Notes under the pieces: model-generated
Database searches by the model: none
Told to the model about the DNA's origin: nothing
The model's input: the letters and a program-made list of their open reading frames with translations, nothing else
Made by a program: the position numbers and the translations under genes
NCBI RefSeq assembly: GCF_036885195.1
Contig: NZ_CP133656.1
Coordinates: 3,472,001-3,536,000, forward strand
Source of the DNA: Pectobacterium cacticida
Lineage (GTDB): Bacteria > Pseudomonadota > Gammaproteobacteria > Enterobacterales > Enterobacteriaceae
DNA length: 64,000 nucleotides
Direction of reading: 5' to 3'
Shown: positions 1 through 7,871 of the stretch, piece after piece
Layout of the letters: each line of letters starts with the position of its first letter
Numbering within the stretch: position 1 is the stretch's first letter

Positions 1-873
1 ACAGAAGGCAACGAGCACGGTCAGGCGTTCCGTGATATCGCCCTGGAGCAGGAGATTCTGGAAGCGGCGCGCGATCTGGGTCTGGGCGCGCAGTTTGGTG
101 GGAAATACTTTGCCCACGATGTGCGGATCATCCGCCTACCGCGTCATGGCGCATCCTGCCCCGTCGGTATGGGGGTGTCTTGTTCCGCTGACCGTAATAT
201 TAAAGGGAAGATCAACCGCAAAGGCATTTGGCTGGAACAGTTGGAACAAAACCCGGGGAAATACATTCCTGAACATCTGCGCGAAGCGGGCGAGGGCGAT
301 GCGGTAAAAATAGACCTGAACCGTCCGATGGCCGAGATCTTGAAAACGCTGTCGCAATACCCGGTATCTACCCGACTCTCGCTGACCGGCACCATCATCG
401 TCGGCCGTGACATTGCTCACGCCAAGCTGAAGGAACGACTGGATAACGGCGAGGAACTCCCGCAGTACATTAAAGACCACCCGATCTATTATGCCGGCCC
501 GGCAAAAACGCCCGAAGGCTATCCGTCCGGTTCACTAGGGCCGACAACCGCAGGCCGCATGGATTCCTACGTCGATTTACTACAGGCCAACGGCGGCAGC
601 ATGATCATGCTGGCAAAAGGTAACCGCAGCCAGCAGGTGACCGACGCCTGTAAGAAACACGGCGGCTTTTACCTTGGCAGCATCGGCGGGCCAGCGGCAA
701 TCCTGGCGCAGAACAGCATTAAGAGCCTAACCTGTGTGGAATACCCGGAATTAGGGATGGAAGCCATCTGGCGGATTGAGGTAGAAGATTTTCCGGCCTT
801 TATTCTGGTAGACGATAAAGGCAACGATTTCTTCCAGATGATCCAGAGCGCCAAGTGCGTGAAATGCGGTTAA
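1..873 (+). CDS. fumA: Class I fumarate hydratase, 3' part (cut by window edge)
   Basis: Frame 1 is open from the first base to the TAA at 871-873, giving 290 C-terminal residues of an iron-sulfur class I fumarase (FumA/FumB type), which interconverts fumarate and malate. The family is about 548 residues long, so roughly the N-terminal half lies outside the window. Visible family features are the SCPVGMGVSCSADRNIKGKI stretch, the GRDIAHAKLKERL segment and the C-terminal beta domain with YYAGPAKTPEG, GSLGPTTAGRMD and the terminal KCVKCG. A start at 121 is possible on paper but the homology continues upstream of it. FumA and FumB cannot be separated from this part alone. Confidence 0.93.
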   Translation, partial: TEGNEHGQAFRDIALEQEILEAARDLGLGAQFGGKYFAHDVRIIRLPRHGASCPVGMGVSCSADRNIKGKINRKGIWLEQLEQNPGKYIPEHLREAGEGDAVKIDLNRPMAEILKTLSQYPVSTRLSLTGTIIVGRDIAHAKLKERLDNGEELPQYIKDHPIYYAGPAKTPEGYPSGSLGPTTAGRMDSYVDLLQANGGSMIMLAKGNRSQQVTDACKKHGGFYLGSIGGPAAILAQNSIKSLTCVEYPELGMEAIWRIEVEDFPAFILVDDKGNDFFQMIQSAKCVKCG

Positions 874-913
874 GTTAAATACGCGATAGAGAAGTTAGGA
901 GAGATCTCGTGTG

Positions 914-1019
914 CCGATGCCCCTATTTTCGGGGCGTCCAGACCGTTGACAAACCTATTTGCCGAATGAAAATGGGCTTTATCAGCAACCTCAGCGCCCC
1001 GATTTTCGGGGCGCTTTTA
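914..1019 (+). terminator. Tandem hairpins after fumarase; the second is an intrinsic terminator
   Basis: Two GC-rich hairpins share the core CCCCnATTTTCGGGGCG, at about 916-937 and 993-1015. The second has a 9-bp stem (AGCGCCCCG / CGGGGCGCT, loop ATTTT) followed by TTTTA, a classic Rho-independent terminator. It lies between convergent fumA and norR, ending at norR's stop codon at 1017, so it could serve both directions. Confidence 0.75.
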
Positions 1020-2552
1020 TTTGATGCCCAGACGTTTCGCCAAACGGTGTAGGTTGCCGCTGTCTATTTCCAGTTCTCTCGCGCAGGATGACCAGTTGCC
1101 CCCATGACGCGCCAGCGTTTGCTGGATGATCCGACGCTGATAGCCGTCCGTGGCCTCTCGCAAGCCGCCGCTGATGAAATAATCTGGTGTGCTGCCAGTG
1201 GCACTCGGTTCCCCTGCAAAAGCATGAACGGGCTGGGAGGGAAGCTCAAGATTGAAATGCTCTGGGCCTAACAGCACTTCACCCGATTCCTGTCCCGCTC
1301 TTGCCAGCACAGTCGCGCGGTATATGGCATGCTCTAACTCGCGCACATTCCCCGGCCAATCGTACTGTTCCAGCAGCGCTCCCGCCTGCACGGTTAAGGC
1401 CAAACGCGCCAACCCCAGTTGAACACGGCTACGTTCGCAGAAAAACCCAGCCAACAGTGCTATATCCTGACGACGCTCACGCAGCGGCGGTACGGATAAG
1501 GGAAAAACGCTCAGACGATGGAATAAATCGGCGCGAAAAACACCATCCAGCACCGCCTGACGCAAATCACGATTGGTTGCCGCCAGTACACGTACGTTCA
1601 CTTTCAACGTGCTATCATCGCCCACGCGCTGGAGATCGCCATATTGCAATACGCGCAGTAACTTCGCCTGTAGCGTCAGCGACAGTTCACCAATCTCATC
1701 CAGAAATAGCGTGCCGTTATCCGCCATTTCAAATTTACCGGTACGGTGGTGAATCGCTCCGGTAAACGCCCCTTTTACATGGCCAAATAATTCGCTCTCC
1801 GCGACCGATTCCGGCAGCGCAGCGCAATTAAGATAGACCAACGGATGATCAGCCCGATGCGAACCACGATGGATCGCTCGCGCCACCAGCTCTTTGCCGA
1901 CGCCCGTCTCCCCCATGATCAGCACATTCAGGTCAGACCCCGCCACAATATCGACTTCTTTCTTTAGCCGCTGCATCGCTTCAGACAGCCCGACCATTTC
2001 CTCCGCGCTTTCCACCGCCGGGCTTTCGGCACGCACCGGCGCAGGCAATTGCCGTTCAAGACGCTCCATTAGCAGAGCATTACTTAGCGCCGCGGCCGCC
2101 ATTGCCCCCACTAATCGCAGCTCTTCATCGCTAAAATGATCAAACTGGCGCGGATCCATACCATCCACCGTTAGCGCACCGATCAAATTCTGATTCGCAA
2201 ACAGCGGCAGGCCAACACACGCGTGCACTTTAAGATCTTCCTGGCTGGGGATCAGGCCATCATAAGGATCAGGAAGCTGACTATCCGCCGGGAAACGTAC
2301 CACATCGCCCGCACGGGCGATCGCTTCCAGCCGCGGATGATCGGACAGACGAAAACGTCGTCCCAGCACATCCGGTGCCAGACCGTCTATCGCCAACGGT
2401 CGAAATAGCTGGTTCTCATAACGTAGCAACGCCGATGCATCACAGCGTAATAGCTGGCGTAGGCTATTAATCAACCGCTGAAAACGATCTTGATTTGATA
2501 GCCCCATTTGCAACTCGATAGCGATACGGGCCAGGGCGTTGATAGAAAGCAT
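1017..2552 (-). CDS. norR: NorR, nitric-oxide-responsive sigma-54 activator
   Basis: NorR activates norVW when NO binds a non-haem iron in its N-terminal GAF domain. The 511-residue product has the GAF domain (about 1-170), an AAA+ domain with Walker A (GETGVGKE), the sigma-54 contact loop GAFTGA and Walker B (GTLFLDEIGE), and a C-terminal Fis-type helix-turn-helix ending LHRLAKRLGIK. The frame is open to 2585. The ATG at 2552 is chosen because the following residues, MLSINALARIAIELQ, align with the start of E. coli NorR and an AGGA lies 9 bases upstream. It is divergent from norV, with its own operator sites between the two genes. Confidence 0.96.
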   Translation of the reverse strand: MLSINALARIAIELQMGLSNQDRFQRLINSLRQLLRCDASALLRYENQLFRPLAIDGLAPDVLGRRFRLSDHPRLEAIARAGDVVRFPADSQLPDPYDGLIPSQEDLKVHACVGLPLFANQNLIGALTVDGMDPRQFDHFSDEELRLVGAMAAAALSNALLMERLERQLPAPVRAESPAVESAEEMVGLSEAMQRLKKEVDIVAGSDLNVLIMGETGVGKELVARAIHRGSHRADHPLVYLNCAALPESVAESELFGHVKGAFTGAIHHRTGKFEMADNGTLFLDEIGELSLTLQAKLLRVLQYGDLQRVGDDSTLKVNVRVLAATNRDLRQAVLDGVFRADLFHRLSVFPLSVPPLRERRQDIALLAGFFCERSRVQLGLARLALTVQAGALLEQYDWPGNVRELEHAIYRATVLARAGQESGEVLLGPEHFNLELPSQPVHAFAGEPSATGSTPDYFISGGLREATDGYQRRIIQQTLARHGGNWSSCARELEIDSGNLHRLAKRLGIK

Positions 2553-2560
2553 TTGGGTGT

Positions 2561-2616
2561 GTCCTAATGACATTATCATTGTCATTACGACACTAACCCA
2601 ATAATGTCATTATGAC
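2561..2616. promoter_or_regulatory. Three NorR enhancer sites in the norR-norV intergenic region
   Basis: Three copies of the NorR core GT-N7-AC occur in a row: GTCCTAATGAC (2561-2571), GTCATTACGAC (2581-2591) and GTCATTATGAC (2606-2616). Three sites upstream of a sigma-54 promoter is the arrangement known for E. coli norVW. The first site sits in the norR leader, so it may also serve autoregulation. Confidence 0.85.
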
Positions 2617-2657
2617 AATGTCGATTAATTAATTCATTAAAATCAATTAATTAAAAA

Positions 2658-2675
2658 TTGGCACGGTTTCTGCAA
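2658..2675 (+). promoter_or_regulatory. Sigma-54 promoter of norVW
   Basis: TTGGCACG-GTTT-CTGCA matches the -24/-12 consensus TGGCACG-N4-TTGCA except for one base (C for T in the -12 element). It lies between the three NorR sites and norV, the right place for a NorR-driven promoter. Confidence 0.85.
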
Positions 2676-2720
2676 TCTCAATGACAACTCTCCTGATTGT
2701 TACCATTGAGGTCTCAGAAC

Positions 2721-4250
2721 ATGGCAATTCACGTTAAGAATAATATTCACTGGGTTGGACAACGCGACTGGGAAGTCCGTGACTTCCACGGTACGGAATA
2801 CAAAACGCTGAAAGGCAGCAGCTACAATAGCTATCTCATCCGCGAAGAGAAGACCGTGCTGATCGACACCGTCGATCATAAATTCAGCCGTGAGTTTGTG
2901 CAGAACCTGATGGCGGAAGTGGATCTAAACGCCATCGATTACATCGTGATCAACCACGCCGAAGAAGATCACGCTGGCGCACTCAGTGAGCTAATGGCGC
3001 ACATTCCCCATACACCGATCTATTGCACTTTCAATGCGATCGATTCCATTACCGGCCATCATCATCATCCCGAATGGAATTTTCACACGGTCAAAACCGG
3101 CGATACGCTGGACATCGGCAATGGCAAACAATTGATCTTTATCGAAACACCGATGCTGCACTGGCCGGACAGTATGATGACTTACCTGACCGAGGATGCC
3201 GTATTATTCAGTAACGACGCGTTCGGCCAGCACTACTGTGATGAACACTTGTTTAACGATGAGGTAGATCAAACCGAGCTATTCGAGCAGTGCCAGCGCT
3301 ATTTCGCCAACATTCTGACGCCATTCAGCCGCTTAGTGACCGCCAAGATCCACGAAGTGCTGGGCTTTAACCTGCCGCTGTCGATGGTCGCCACCTCACA
3401 CGGCGTGGTATGGCGTGACGATCCGGCCCAGATCATCCACCTGTATCTGAAGTGGGCCGATAGCTATCAGGAAGATCGCATCACGCTGTTTTACGACACC
3501 ATGTCTAACAATACCCGCATGATGGCCGACGCCATCGCGCAGGGTATCAACGATGTCGATCCCGGTGTCGCGGTGAAAATTTATAACGTCGCCCGCCATG
3601 ACAAGAATGAGATCCTAACGCAGGTCTTCCGGTCGAAAGGCGTATTGGTCGGTTCATCGACGATGAATAATGTAATGATGCCGAAAGTTGCCGCAATGTT
3701 GGAGGAGATTACCGGCCTGCGTTTTCAAAACAAGAAAGCGTCCGCATTCGGTAGCTACGGCTGGAACGGGGGCGCGGTCGATCGCGTGCAAACTCGCCTG
3801 ATGGACGCCGGTTTTGAAACCACGCTGGCGTTGAAAACCAAGTGGCGTCCTGATGGCAGCGCATTGGAGATTTGCCGTGAACACGGCCGCGAAATCGCAC
3901 GTCAGTGGGCGCTGCATCCGTTGGATAATACGCCGGCTCGTCGCGTTATCTCACCGGTAAAACCGACGACCGCCATACCACAATCTCCCGTCACACCACT
4001 CGCCGCAAGTGCCCCCGCTACCAGCGCTTGTGGGTGTAATGAAGTCACCGCGTCAGAGTCAACCGTACCGCCCGCGGCGCTATCAGACAGTGGCCGTATG
4101 CAGTGCAGCGTCTGCCAGTGGATATACGATCCGGCGCTGGGTGAACCGATGCAGGATGTCGCCCCCGGCACCGTCTGGTCAGACGTGCCAGACAGCTTCC
4201 TCTGCCCGGAATGCGGGCTGGGTAAAGACGTTTTCAATCCAATGCGTTGA
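2721..4250 (+). CDS. norV: NorV, anaerobic nitric oxide reductase flavorubredoxin
   Basis: Cytoplasmic enzyme reducing NO to N2O under anoxia, fed electrons by NorW. The 509 residues run as a metallo-beta-lactamase-like di-iron domain (ligands H79, E81, D83, H84 in NHAEEDHAG), a flavodoxin domain from about 250 (FYDTMSNNT) and a C-terminal rubredoxin with CSVCQWIYDP and CPECGLGKD. A linker of about 50 residues rich in Ala, Thr and Pro before the rubredoxin is longer than in E. coli. The frame is open to 2697, but the ATG at 2721 matches the family start (KNNIHWVGQRDWEVRDFHG) and has GAGGT 8 bases upstream. norW follows after 7 bases. Confidence 0.97.
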   Translation: MAIHVKNNIHWVGQRDWEVRDFHGTEYKTLKGSSYNSYLIREEKTVLIDTVDHKFSREFVQNLMAEVDLNAIDYIVINHAEEDHAGALSELMAHIPHTPIYCTFNAIDSITGHHHHPEWNFHTVKTGDTLDIGNGKQLIFIETPMLHWPDSMMTYLTEDAVLFSNDAFGQHYCDEHLFNDEVDQTELFEQCQRYFANILTPFSRLVTAKIHEVLGFNLPLSMVATSHGVVWRDDPAQIIHLYLKWADSYQEDRITLFYDTMSNNTRMMADAIAQGINDVDPGVAVKIYNVARHDKNEILTQVFRSKGVLVGSSTMNNVMMPKVAAMLEEITGLRFQNKKASAFGSYGWNGGAVDRVQTRLMDAGFETTLALKTKWRPDGSALEICREHGREIARQWALHPLDNTPARRVISPVKPTTAIPQSPVTPLAASAPATSACGCNEVTASESTVPPAALSDSGRMQCSVCQWIYDPALGEPMQDVAPGTVWSDVPDSFLCPECGLGKDVFNPMR

Positions 4251-4257
4251 GGCGAGG

Positions 4258-5397
4258 ATGATGAAAGATATCGTGATTATTGGCGCGGGCTTTGCCGCCC
4301 GCCAGCTTATTCGGCAGCTACGTAGGCTGGATGCTCATTGTCCTATCCGTATGATCGCTGCCGACAACGGCGATGAGTACAACAAGCCGGATTTAAGCCA
4401 TGTGATGAGCCAACAGCAACGCGCCGACGATCTGACGAAAATGCAAGCCGCAGAATTCGCGGAGGAAAACCGCATTACGCTACTGGCAAACACGCGCGTC
4501 ACCGCGATTGATCGCCAGGCGCAACAGGTTGCTTGCGGCACGGATCGTTATGATTACCAGAAGCTAGTACTGGCGACAGGAGCCAGCGCAAGGGTGCCAC
4601 CAATTCCAGGGCATGAACATATGCTAACGCTCAATAGCCAGCAGGAATACCGTACTCACGAAAGTCGGCTCTGGCAGGCCGAACGTATACTTGTACTCGG
4701 TGCCGGGTTGATTGGCACCGAACTGGCGATGGATTTACGCCGCGCGGGAAAACGTGTCACCCTAGCTGACTGCGCCAGTAGCATTCTACCCGCGTTGATG
4801 CCGCCCGAAGTCAGCGCACGTCTGCAATTCACGCTGACGCAGCAAGGGGTCTCACTGCATCTGAATACCACCCTGCAACAGCTAGAGAAAACCGAAACTG
4901 GCGTGCGGGCGACATTTATCGATGGGCGGACTATTGAGGTCGATGAAATCATCGCCGCTATCGGTTTGCAGCCTAACACACCGCTAGCGCAAACAGCAGG
5001 GTTGGCTGTGCGGAAAGGCACCCAGACCAATGCGCAGTTACAGACCAGCGATCCGCAGATTTATGCGCTAGGCGACTGTGCGGAGATTAACGGTAGGCTC
5101 CTGCCCTTCCTGCAGGCTATCCAGTTGGCCGCAATGCCACTGGCGAAAAATCTGCTAGGCGGCAATGAAATGCTGACGCTGCCGCCAATGCTGGTAAAAA
5201 TCAAGACGCCGCTGTTTCCTTTGCAGATGGCAGGCGATGCCGCCGGTAGCGATTTACACTGGCAACAGGAATGGGACGAACAGGGTATGGTGGCGCAAGC
5301 ACGGGATAGCCAACACAAGCTACGTGCCTTTGTGGTCGGCGGTGCCAGAATGAAGGACGCCTTCCCACTGCTACGACAGCTTTCTGCCACTACCTGA
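4258..5397 (+). CDS. norW: NorW, NADH:flavorubredoxin reductase
   Basis: FAD enzyme passing electrons from NADH to the rubredoxin domain of NorV. The 379 residues carry an N-terminal FAD-binding GxGxxA motif (IVIIGAGFAARQ), the LATGAS motif, a second dinucleotide fold for NADH (ILVLGAGLIGTELA) and the late FAD motif YALGDCAEI. The frame extends far upstream through norV, so the start is set by homology. Two ATGs (4258 and 4261) are adjacent and GAGG at 4249-4252, overlapping the norV stop, suits either one. It is co-transcribed and probably translationally coupled with norV. Confidence 0.95.
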   Translation: MMKDIVIIGAGFAARQLIRQLRRLDAHCPIRMIAADNGDEYNKPDLSHVMSQQQRADDLTKMQAAEFAEENRITLLANTRVTAIDRQAQQVACGTDRYDYQKLVLATGASARVPPIPGHEHMLTLNSQQEYRTHESRLWQAERILVLGAGLIGTELAMDLRRAGKRVTLADCASSILPALMPPEVSARLQFTLTQQGVSLHLNTTLQQLEKTETGVRATFIDGRTIEVDEIIAAIGLQPNTPLAQTAGLAVRKGTQTNAQLQTSDPQIYALGDCAEINGRLLPFLQAIQLAAMPLAKNLLGGNEMLTLPPMLVKIKTPLFPLQMAGDAAGSDLHWQQEWDEQGMVAQARDSQHKLRAFVVGGARMKDAFPLLRQLSATT

Positions 5398-5501
5398 TAC
5401 CGCAAAATAAATATGCATATAAAATACATATTTCTGGTCAGACCGTGTGGGGATTCATAGAATATAGTCATCGCTTTCAGCATTTATGGACCGAGGTAAC
5501 G

Positions 5502-6362
5502 ATGCAAGATCTCATTTGTTATAAAAAAATGCCACAGTGGAACCACCTGACGCTGCCCGAGGCATTTAAGGAAAAGCACAATACGCAAGCAGGCACCTGG
5601 GCAAAATTGACCGTGTTGCGCGGGGAAATGACCTTCGCCATGTTAACCGAAGATGGCGATACGCTGGAGACGTATCATTTTTCCGAGCACAACCAGCCGC
5701 CTTTTGTGGAACCACAGGCCTGGCACCGCATTGTTTCGTGTTCTGACGATCTGGAATGTCAACTCAGCTTTTATTGTTCGCCCGAGGATTTCTATCATAA
5801 AAAATATGGTCTGACGCGTACCCATTCCGAAGTGATCAAGGCGATGCAGTACGTTAAACCGGGTAAAGCACTCGATTTAGGCTGTGGCGGCGGACGAAAC
5901 GCTCTGTATTTGAACCTGCGCGGATTTGACGTTACCGCCTGTGATAAACACGAACCCAGTATTGATTCGCTAAATAACATCATTAAAAGCGAAGCGCTGG
6001 AGAACATCCGAGCAGGCGTTTACAATATCAACCTTGCGGAAATAAAAGCACAATACGATTTCATCCTGTCAACTGTCGTACTGATGTTCCTGGAACGAGA
6101 TCGCATTCCGCACATTATTAGCAATATGCAGGAAAGTACCGTTAACGGCGGCTATAACCTGATTATTGCCGCGATGTCCACGGAAGATTGTCCATGCCCA
6201 ATGCCCTTCTCGTTTACTTTTAAAGAAGGCGAACTGAAGGACTATTATGCCGATTGGGAAATCCTCAAATATAACGAGGATATGGGGGAACTACACAAAA
6301 CCGATGCGCAGGGTAACCGTATTAAGCTACGTTTCGCTACCCTACTGGCGAGAAAACCCTAA
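5502..6362 (+). CDS. tehB: TehB-type SAM-dependent methyltransferase (long form)
   Basis: Tellurite-resistance methyltransferase of the long (about 286-residue) form. An N-terminal cupin-like DUF1971 domain (about 1-90, with GTWAKLTVLRGEMTF and QPPFVEPQAWHR) precedes the class I methyltransferase fold with SAM motif ALDLGCGGGRNALYL at about 122-136 and the acidic residue after VTACD. The frame is open to 5445, but ATG 5502 has GAGG 5 bases upstream and matches the family start. Its physiological substrate is unclear; tellurite and selenite methylation are known for the family. No tehA partner is adjacent. A hairpin (CACGCTGG/CCAGCGTG, 6369-6392) follows the stop. Confidence 0.9.
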   Translation: MQDLICYKKMPQWNHLTLPEAFKEKHNTQAGTWAKLTVLRGEMTFAMLTEDGDTLETYHFSEHNQPPFVEPQAWHRIVSCSDDLECQLSFYCSPEDFYHKKYGLTRTHSEVIKAMQYVKPGKALDLGCGGGRNALYLNLRGFDVTACDKHEPSIDSLNNIIKSEALENIRAGVYNINLAEIKAQYDFILSTVVLMFLERDRIPHIISNMQESTVNGGYNLIIAAMSTEDCPCPMPFSFTFKEGELKDYYADWEILKYNEDMGELHKTDAQGNRIKLRFATLLARKP

Positions 6363-6368
6363 TCATAC

Positions 6369-6392
6369 CACGCTGGTTTCATTGCCAGCGTG
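6369..6392 (+). terminator. Hairpin downstream of tehB
   Basis: Perfect 8-bp stem CACGCTGG / CCAGCGTG with an 8-base loop directly after the tehB stop. There is no T-run, so it may be an mRNA 3'-end stabiliser or weak terminator. Confidence 0.45.
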
Positions 6393-6537
6393 AATACGCT
6401 ATACCCACTGCGTTATCCACGCCATTTGTCATTATTCACTTCTCTTTTTAAGGGAATAATAAGAATACTCTTGTTTACCCTTAATACTCATCCTCATGAG
6501 CTATACCTAATATCAGTGGGTTCATAAGGATAACATC

Positions 6538-6840
6538 ATGGCTGATAATCACGTTCAATTTCCAAAAATAATTTCTATTCATCAGTTTATGAAAGCATAT
6601 GGAACTGAGGCTCTGATTTGTTTTCTCGGGGTCAAAGAGGCGAAAAGCGTTCATTATGCCGTCGTGACGGGCGTCGGCGCAGAACGTGAAACATTGCCTT
6701 ATTTTAAGTGGATTAATACCATGATAATCAATGGTGAAAAATTAATGTATGGAACATATCATGCGATCGCTAACAAATATTTACTGCGTTATCTCGCTGA
6801 GTTTTGTTTTAGGTTTAATCGACGATTTTATTTAGAATAA
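6538..6840 (+). pseudogene. IS1595/ISXO2-type transposase remnant, internally deleted
   Basis: This intact 100-codon frame has a good ribosome-binding site (AAGGATAACATC before ATG) but looks like the two ends of an IS1595-family transposase joined together. Residues 7-30 (QFPKIISIHQFMKAYGTEAL) resemble the N-terminal start of these transposases, ahead of the zinc ribbon. Residues 56-100 contain the C-terminal signature (FKWINTMIIN..., GTYHAI, RYLAEFCFRFNRRF). The zinc ribbon and most of the DDE catalytic domain are missing, whereas the full protein is about 300 residues. It cannot transpose. The sequence is much more AT-rich than tehB or ribB. Clear terminal inverted repeats were not found. 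Family assignment is from memory of motifs. Confidence 0.7.
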
Positions 6841-6843
6841 GGT

Positions 6844-6876
6844 GTTTGAACAATTGATTAATTCAAGTGTTCAAAC
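6844..6876 (+). repeat. Inverted repeat after the transposase remnant
   Basis: GTTTGAACA (6844-6852) and TGTTCAAAC (6868-6876) form a 9-bp perfect stem 3 bases after the transposase-remnant stop. It could be a terminator without a T-run or an end remnant of the element. Confidence 0.5.
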
Positions 6877-6949
6877 CGCACCGATGCCTCAACGTCTTCT
6901 TAAATTTCCCGAGATTCGGGGGTAAAAAATAATTATATGGAAAATACGG

Positions 6950-6966
6950 TAATATATATATATATT
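6950..6966. repeat. Short AT dinucleotide repeat upstream of rhlA
   Basis: A run of alternating A and T (about seven AT units) lies 65 bases upstream of the rhlA start, within the probable promoter region. Nothing else in this 190-base gap was recognised with confidence. Confidence 0.6.
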
Positions 6967-7031
6967 CACCTTCAATAGCATTGATGGAGTTCTCACTAAC
7001 CTAATCATGAGGGAAAAGCCTTAGGAGGCTA

Positions 7032-7853
7032 ATGATGGTATTTAAACAAGAAATAGTTGTTTATAACGGTTATAAAATCAATGTTGAACGTCATATTTAT
7101 AGTAGTAAATTACAATCTGCAATTCTGGTTAATGGTGCGTTGGCGACATCTTCGTCATTTTTACATTGGGTTAAGCATTTAGAAGGTCGAGTGAATACCA
7201 TTCTTTTCGATTTACCCTTCGCAGGGAAATCCAAACCCATGAATAAGTCACTCAGTATCATCACCAAAGAGCAGGAAGTCGAGATCATCAATCATCTGAT
7301 TCGTCACTATGAACCTGAGATTATTATGTCCGTTTCCTGGGGCGGGTTAGCTGCACTTATGGCGGCAAACCAAAATACGGACATTATTAAGAAAGCCGTA
7401 ATTGCCTCGTTCTCAATCACTATTAATGAGAAAATGGAGCGGTATATTCTTAAAGCGCGTGACTATGTTTATGCCAATAAATTTTCCGAGTTAGGTATGT
7501 TGCTAAACGATGAGGTAGGAAAGTATTTGCCACGCGCACTCAAACGAACCAACTATAAACACATCGCCAATCTGGATATTCATGAGTATCATCAGGCTTG
7601 TTTTCACTTGGAACAAATCATCAAGCTAAAAGATTTTGATTATAAGCGTCTAATCAGTAAGACATCTATCCCCGTCATTTTTATCAATGGGGAACGTGAT
7701 GAGTATACGACCTGTGAAGACGTTAAATACTTAAAAAATTACCTTCCTAATAGTGAGTTTTATACTGTTAGTCATGCCGGTCACTTCCTTGATTTAGAGA
7801 ATAAGCAGGCATCACTTGCGCTGAAAGATATTTTCGAAAACGTTATCCCTTAA
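7032..7853 (+). CDS. rhlA: RhlA-like 3-(3-hydroxyalkanoyloxy)alkanoate synthase
   Basis: Alpha/beta-hydrolase-fold enzyme that in Pseudomonas joins two 3-hydroxyacyl groups from the fatty-acid pool into the lipid half of rhamnolipids. The 273-residue product closely follows P. aeruginosa RhlA in VNGALATSSSF, FDLPFAGKS, ITKEQEVEI, SVSWGG, KYLPRALK, FINGERDEYTT and HAGHFLDLE. The expected triad falls at S102, D223 and H251, the Ser in the same position as in Pseudomonas. ATG 7032 has AGGAGG 3 bases upstream; an immediately adjacent ATG (7035) would give better spacing. It is followed 18 bases later by rhlB, so the two form an operon. AT-rich with low-GC codon choice, suggesting horizontal origin. 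The likely product is an extracellular wetting agent used in surface spreading. Confidence 0.9.
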   Translation: MMVFKQEIVVYNGYKINVERHIYSSKLQSAILVNGALATSSSFLHWVKHLEGRVNTILFDLPFAGKSKPMNKSLSIITKEQEVEIINHLIRHYEPEIIMSVSWGGLAALMAANQNTDIIKKAVIASFSITINEKMERYILKARDYVYANKFSELGMLLNDEVGKYLPRALKRTNYKHIANLDIHEYHQACFHLEQIIKLKDFDYKRLISKTSIPVIFINGERDEYTTCEDVKYLKNYLPNSEFYTVSHAGHFLDLENKQASLALKDIFENVIP

Positions 7854-7871
7854 GATTAAAGGAATTAAAAT

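Noticed and set aside
6950..6966. AT dinucleotide run as a phase-variation switch for rhlA
   Set aside because: Only about seven units and not placed with certainty between -35 and -10; too short to argue for slippage control.
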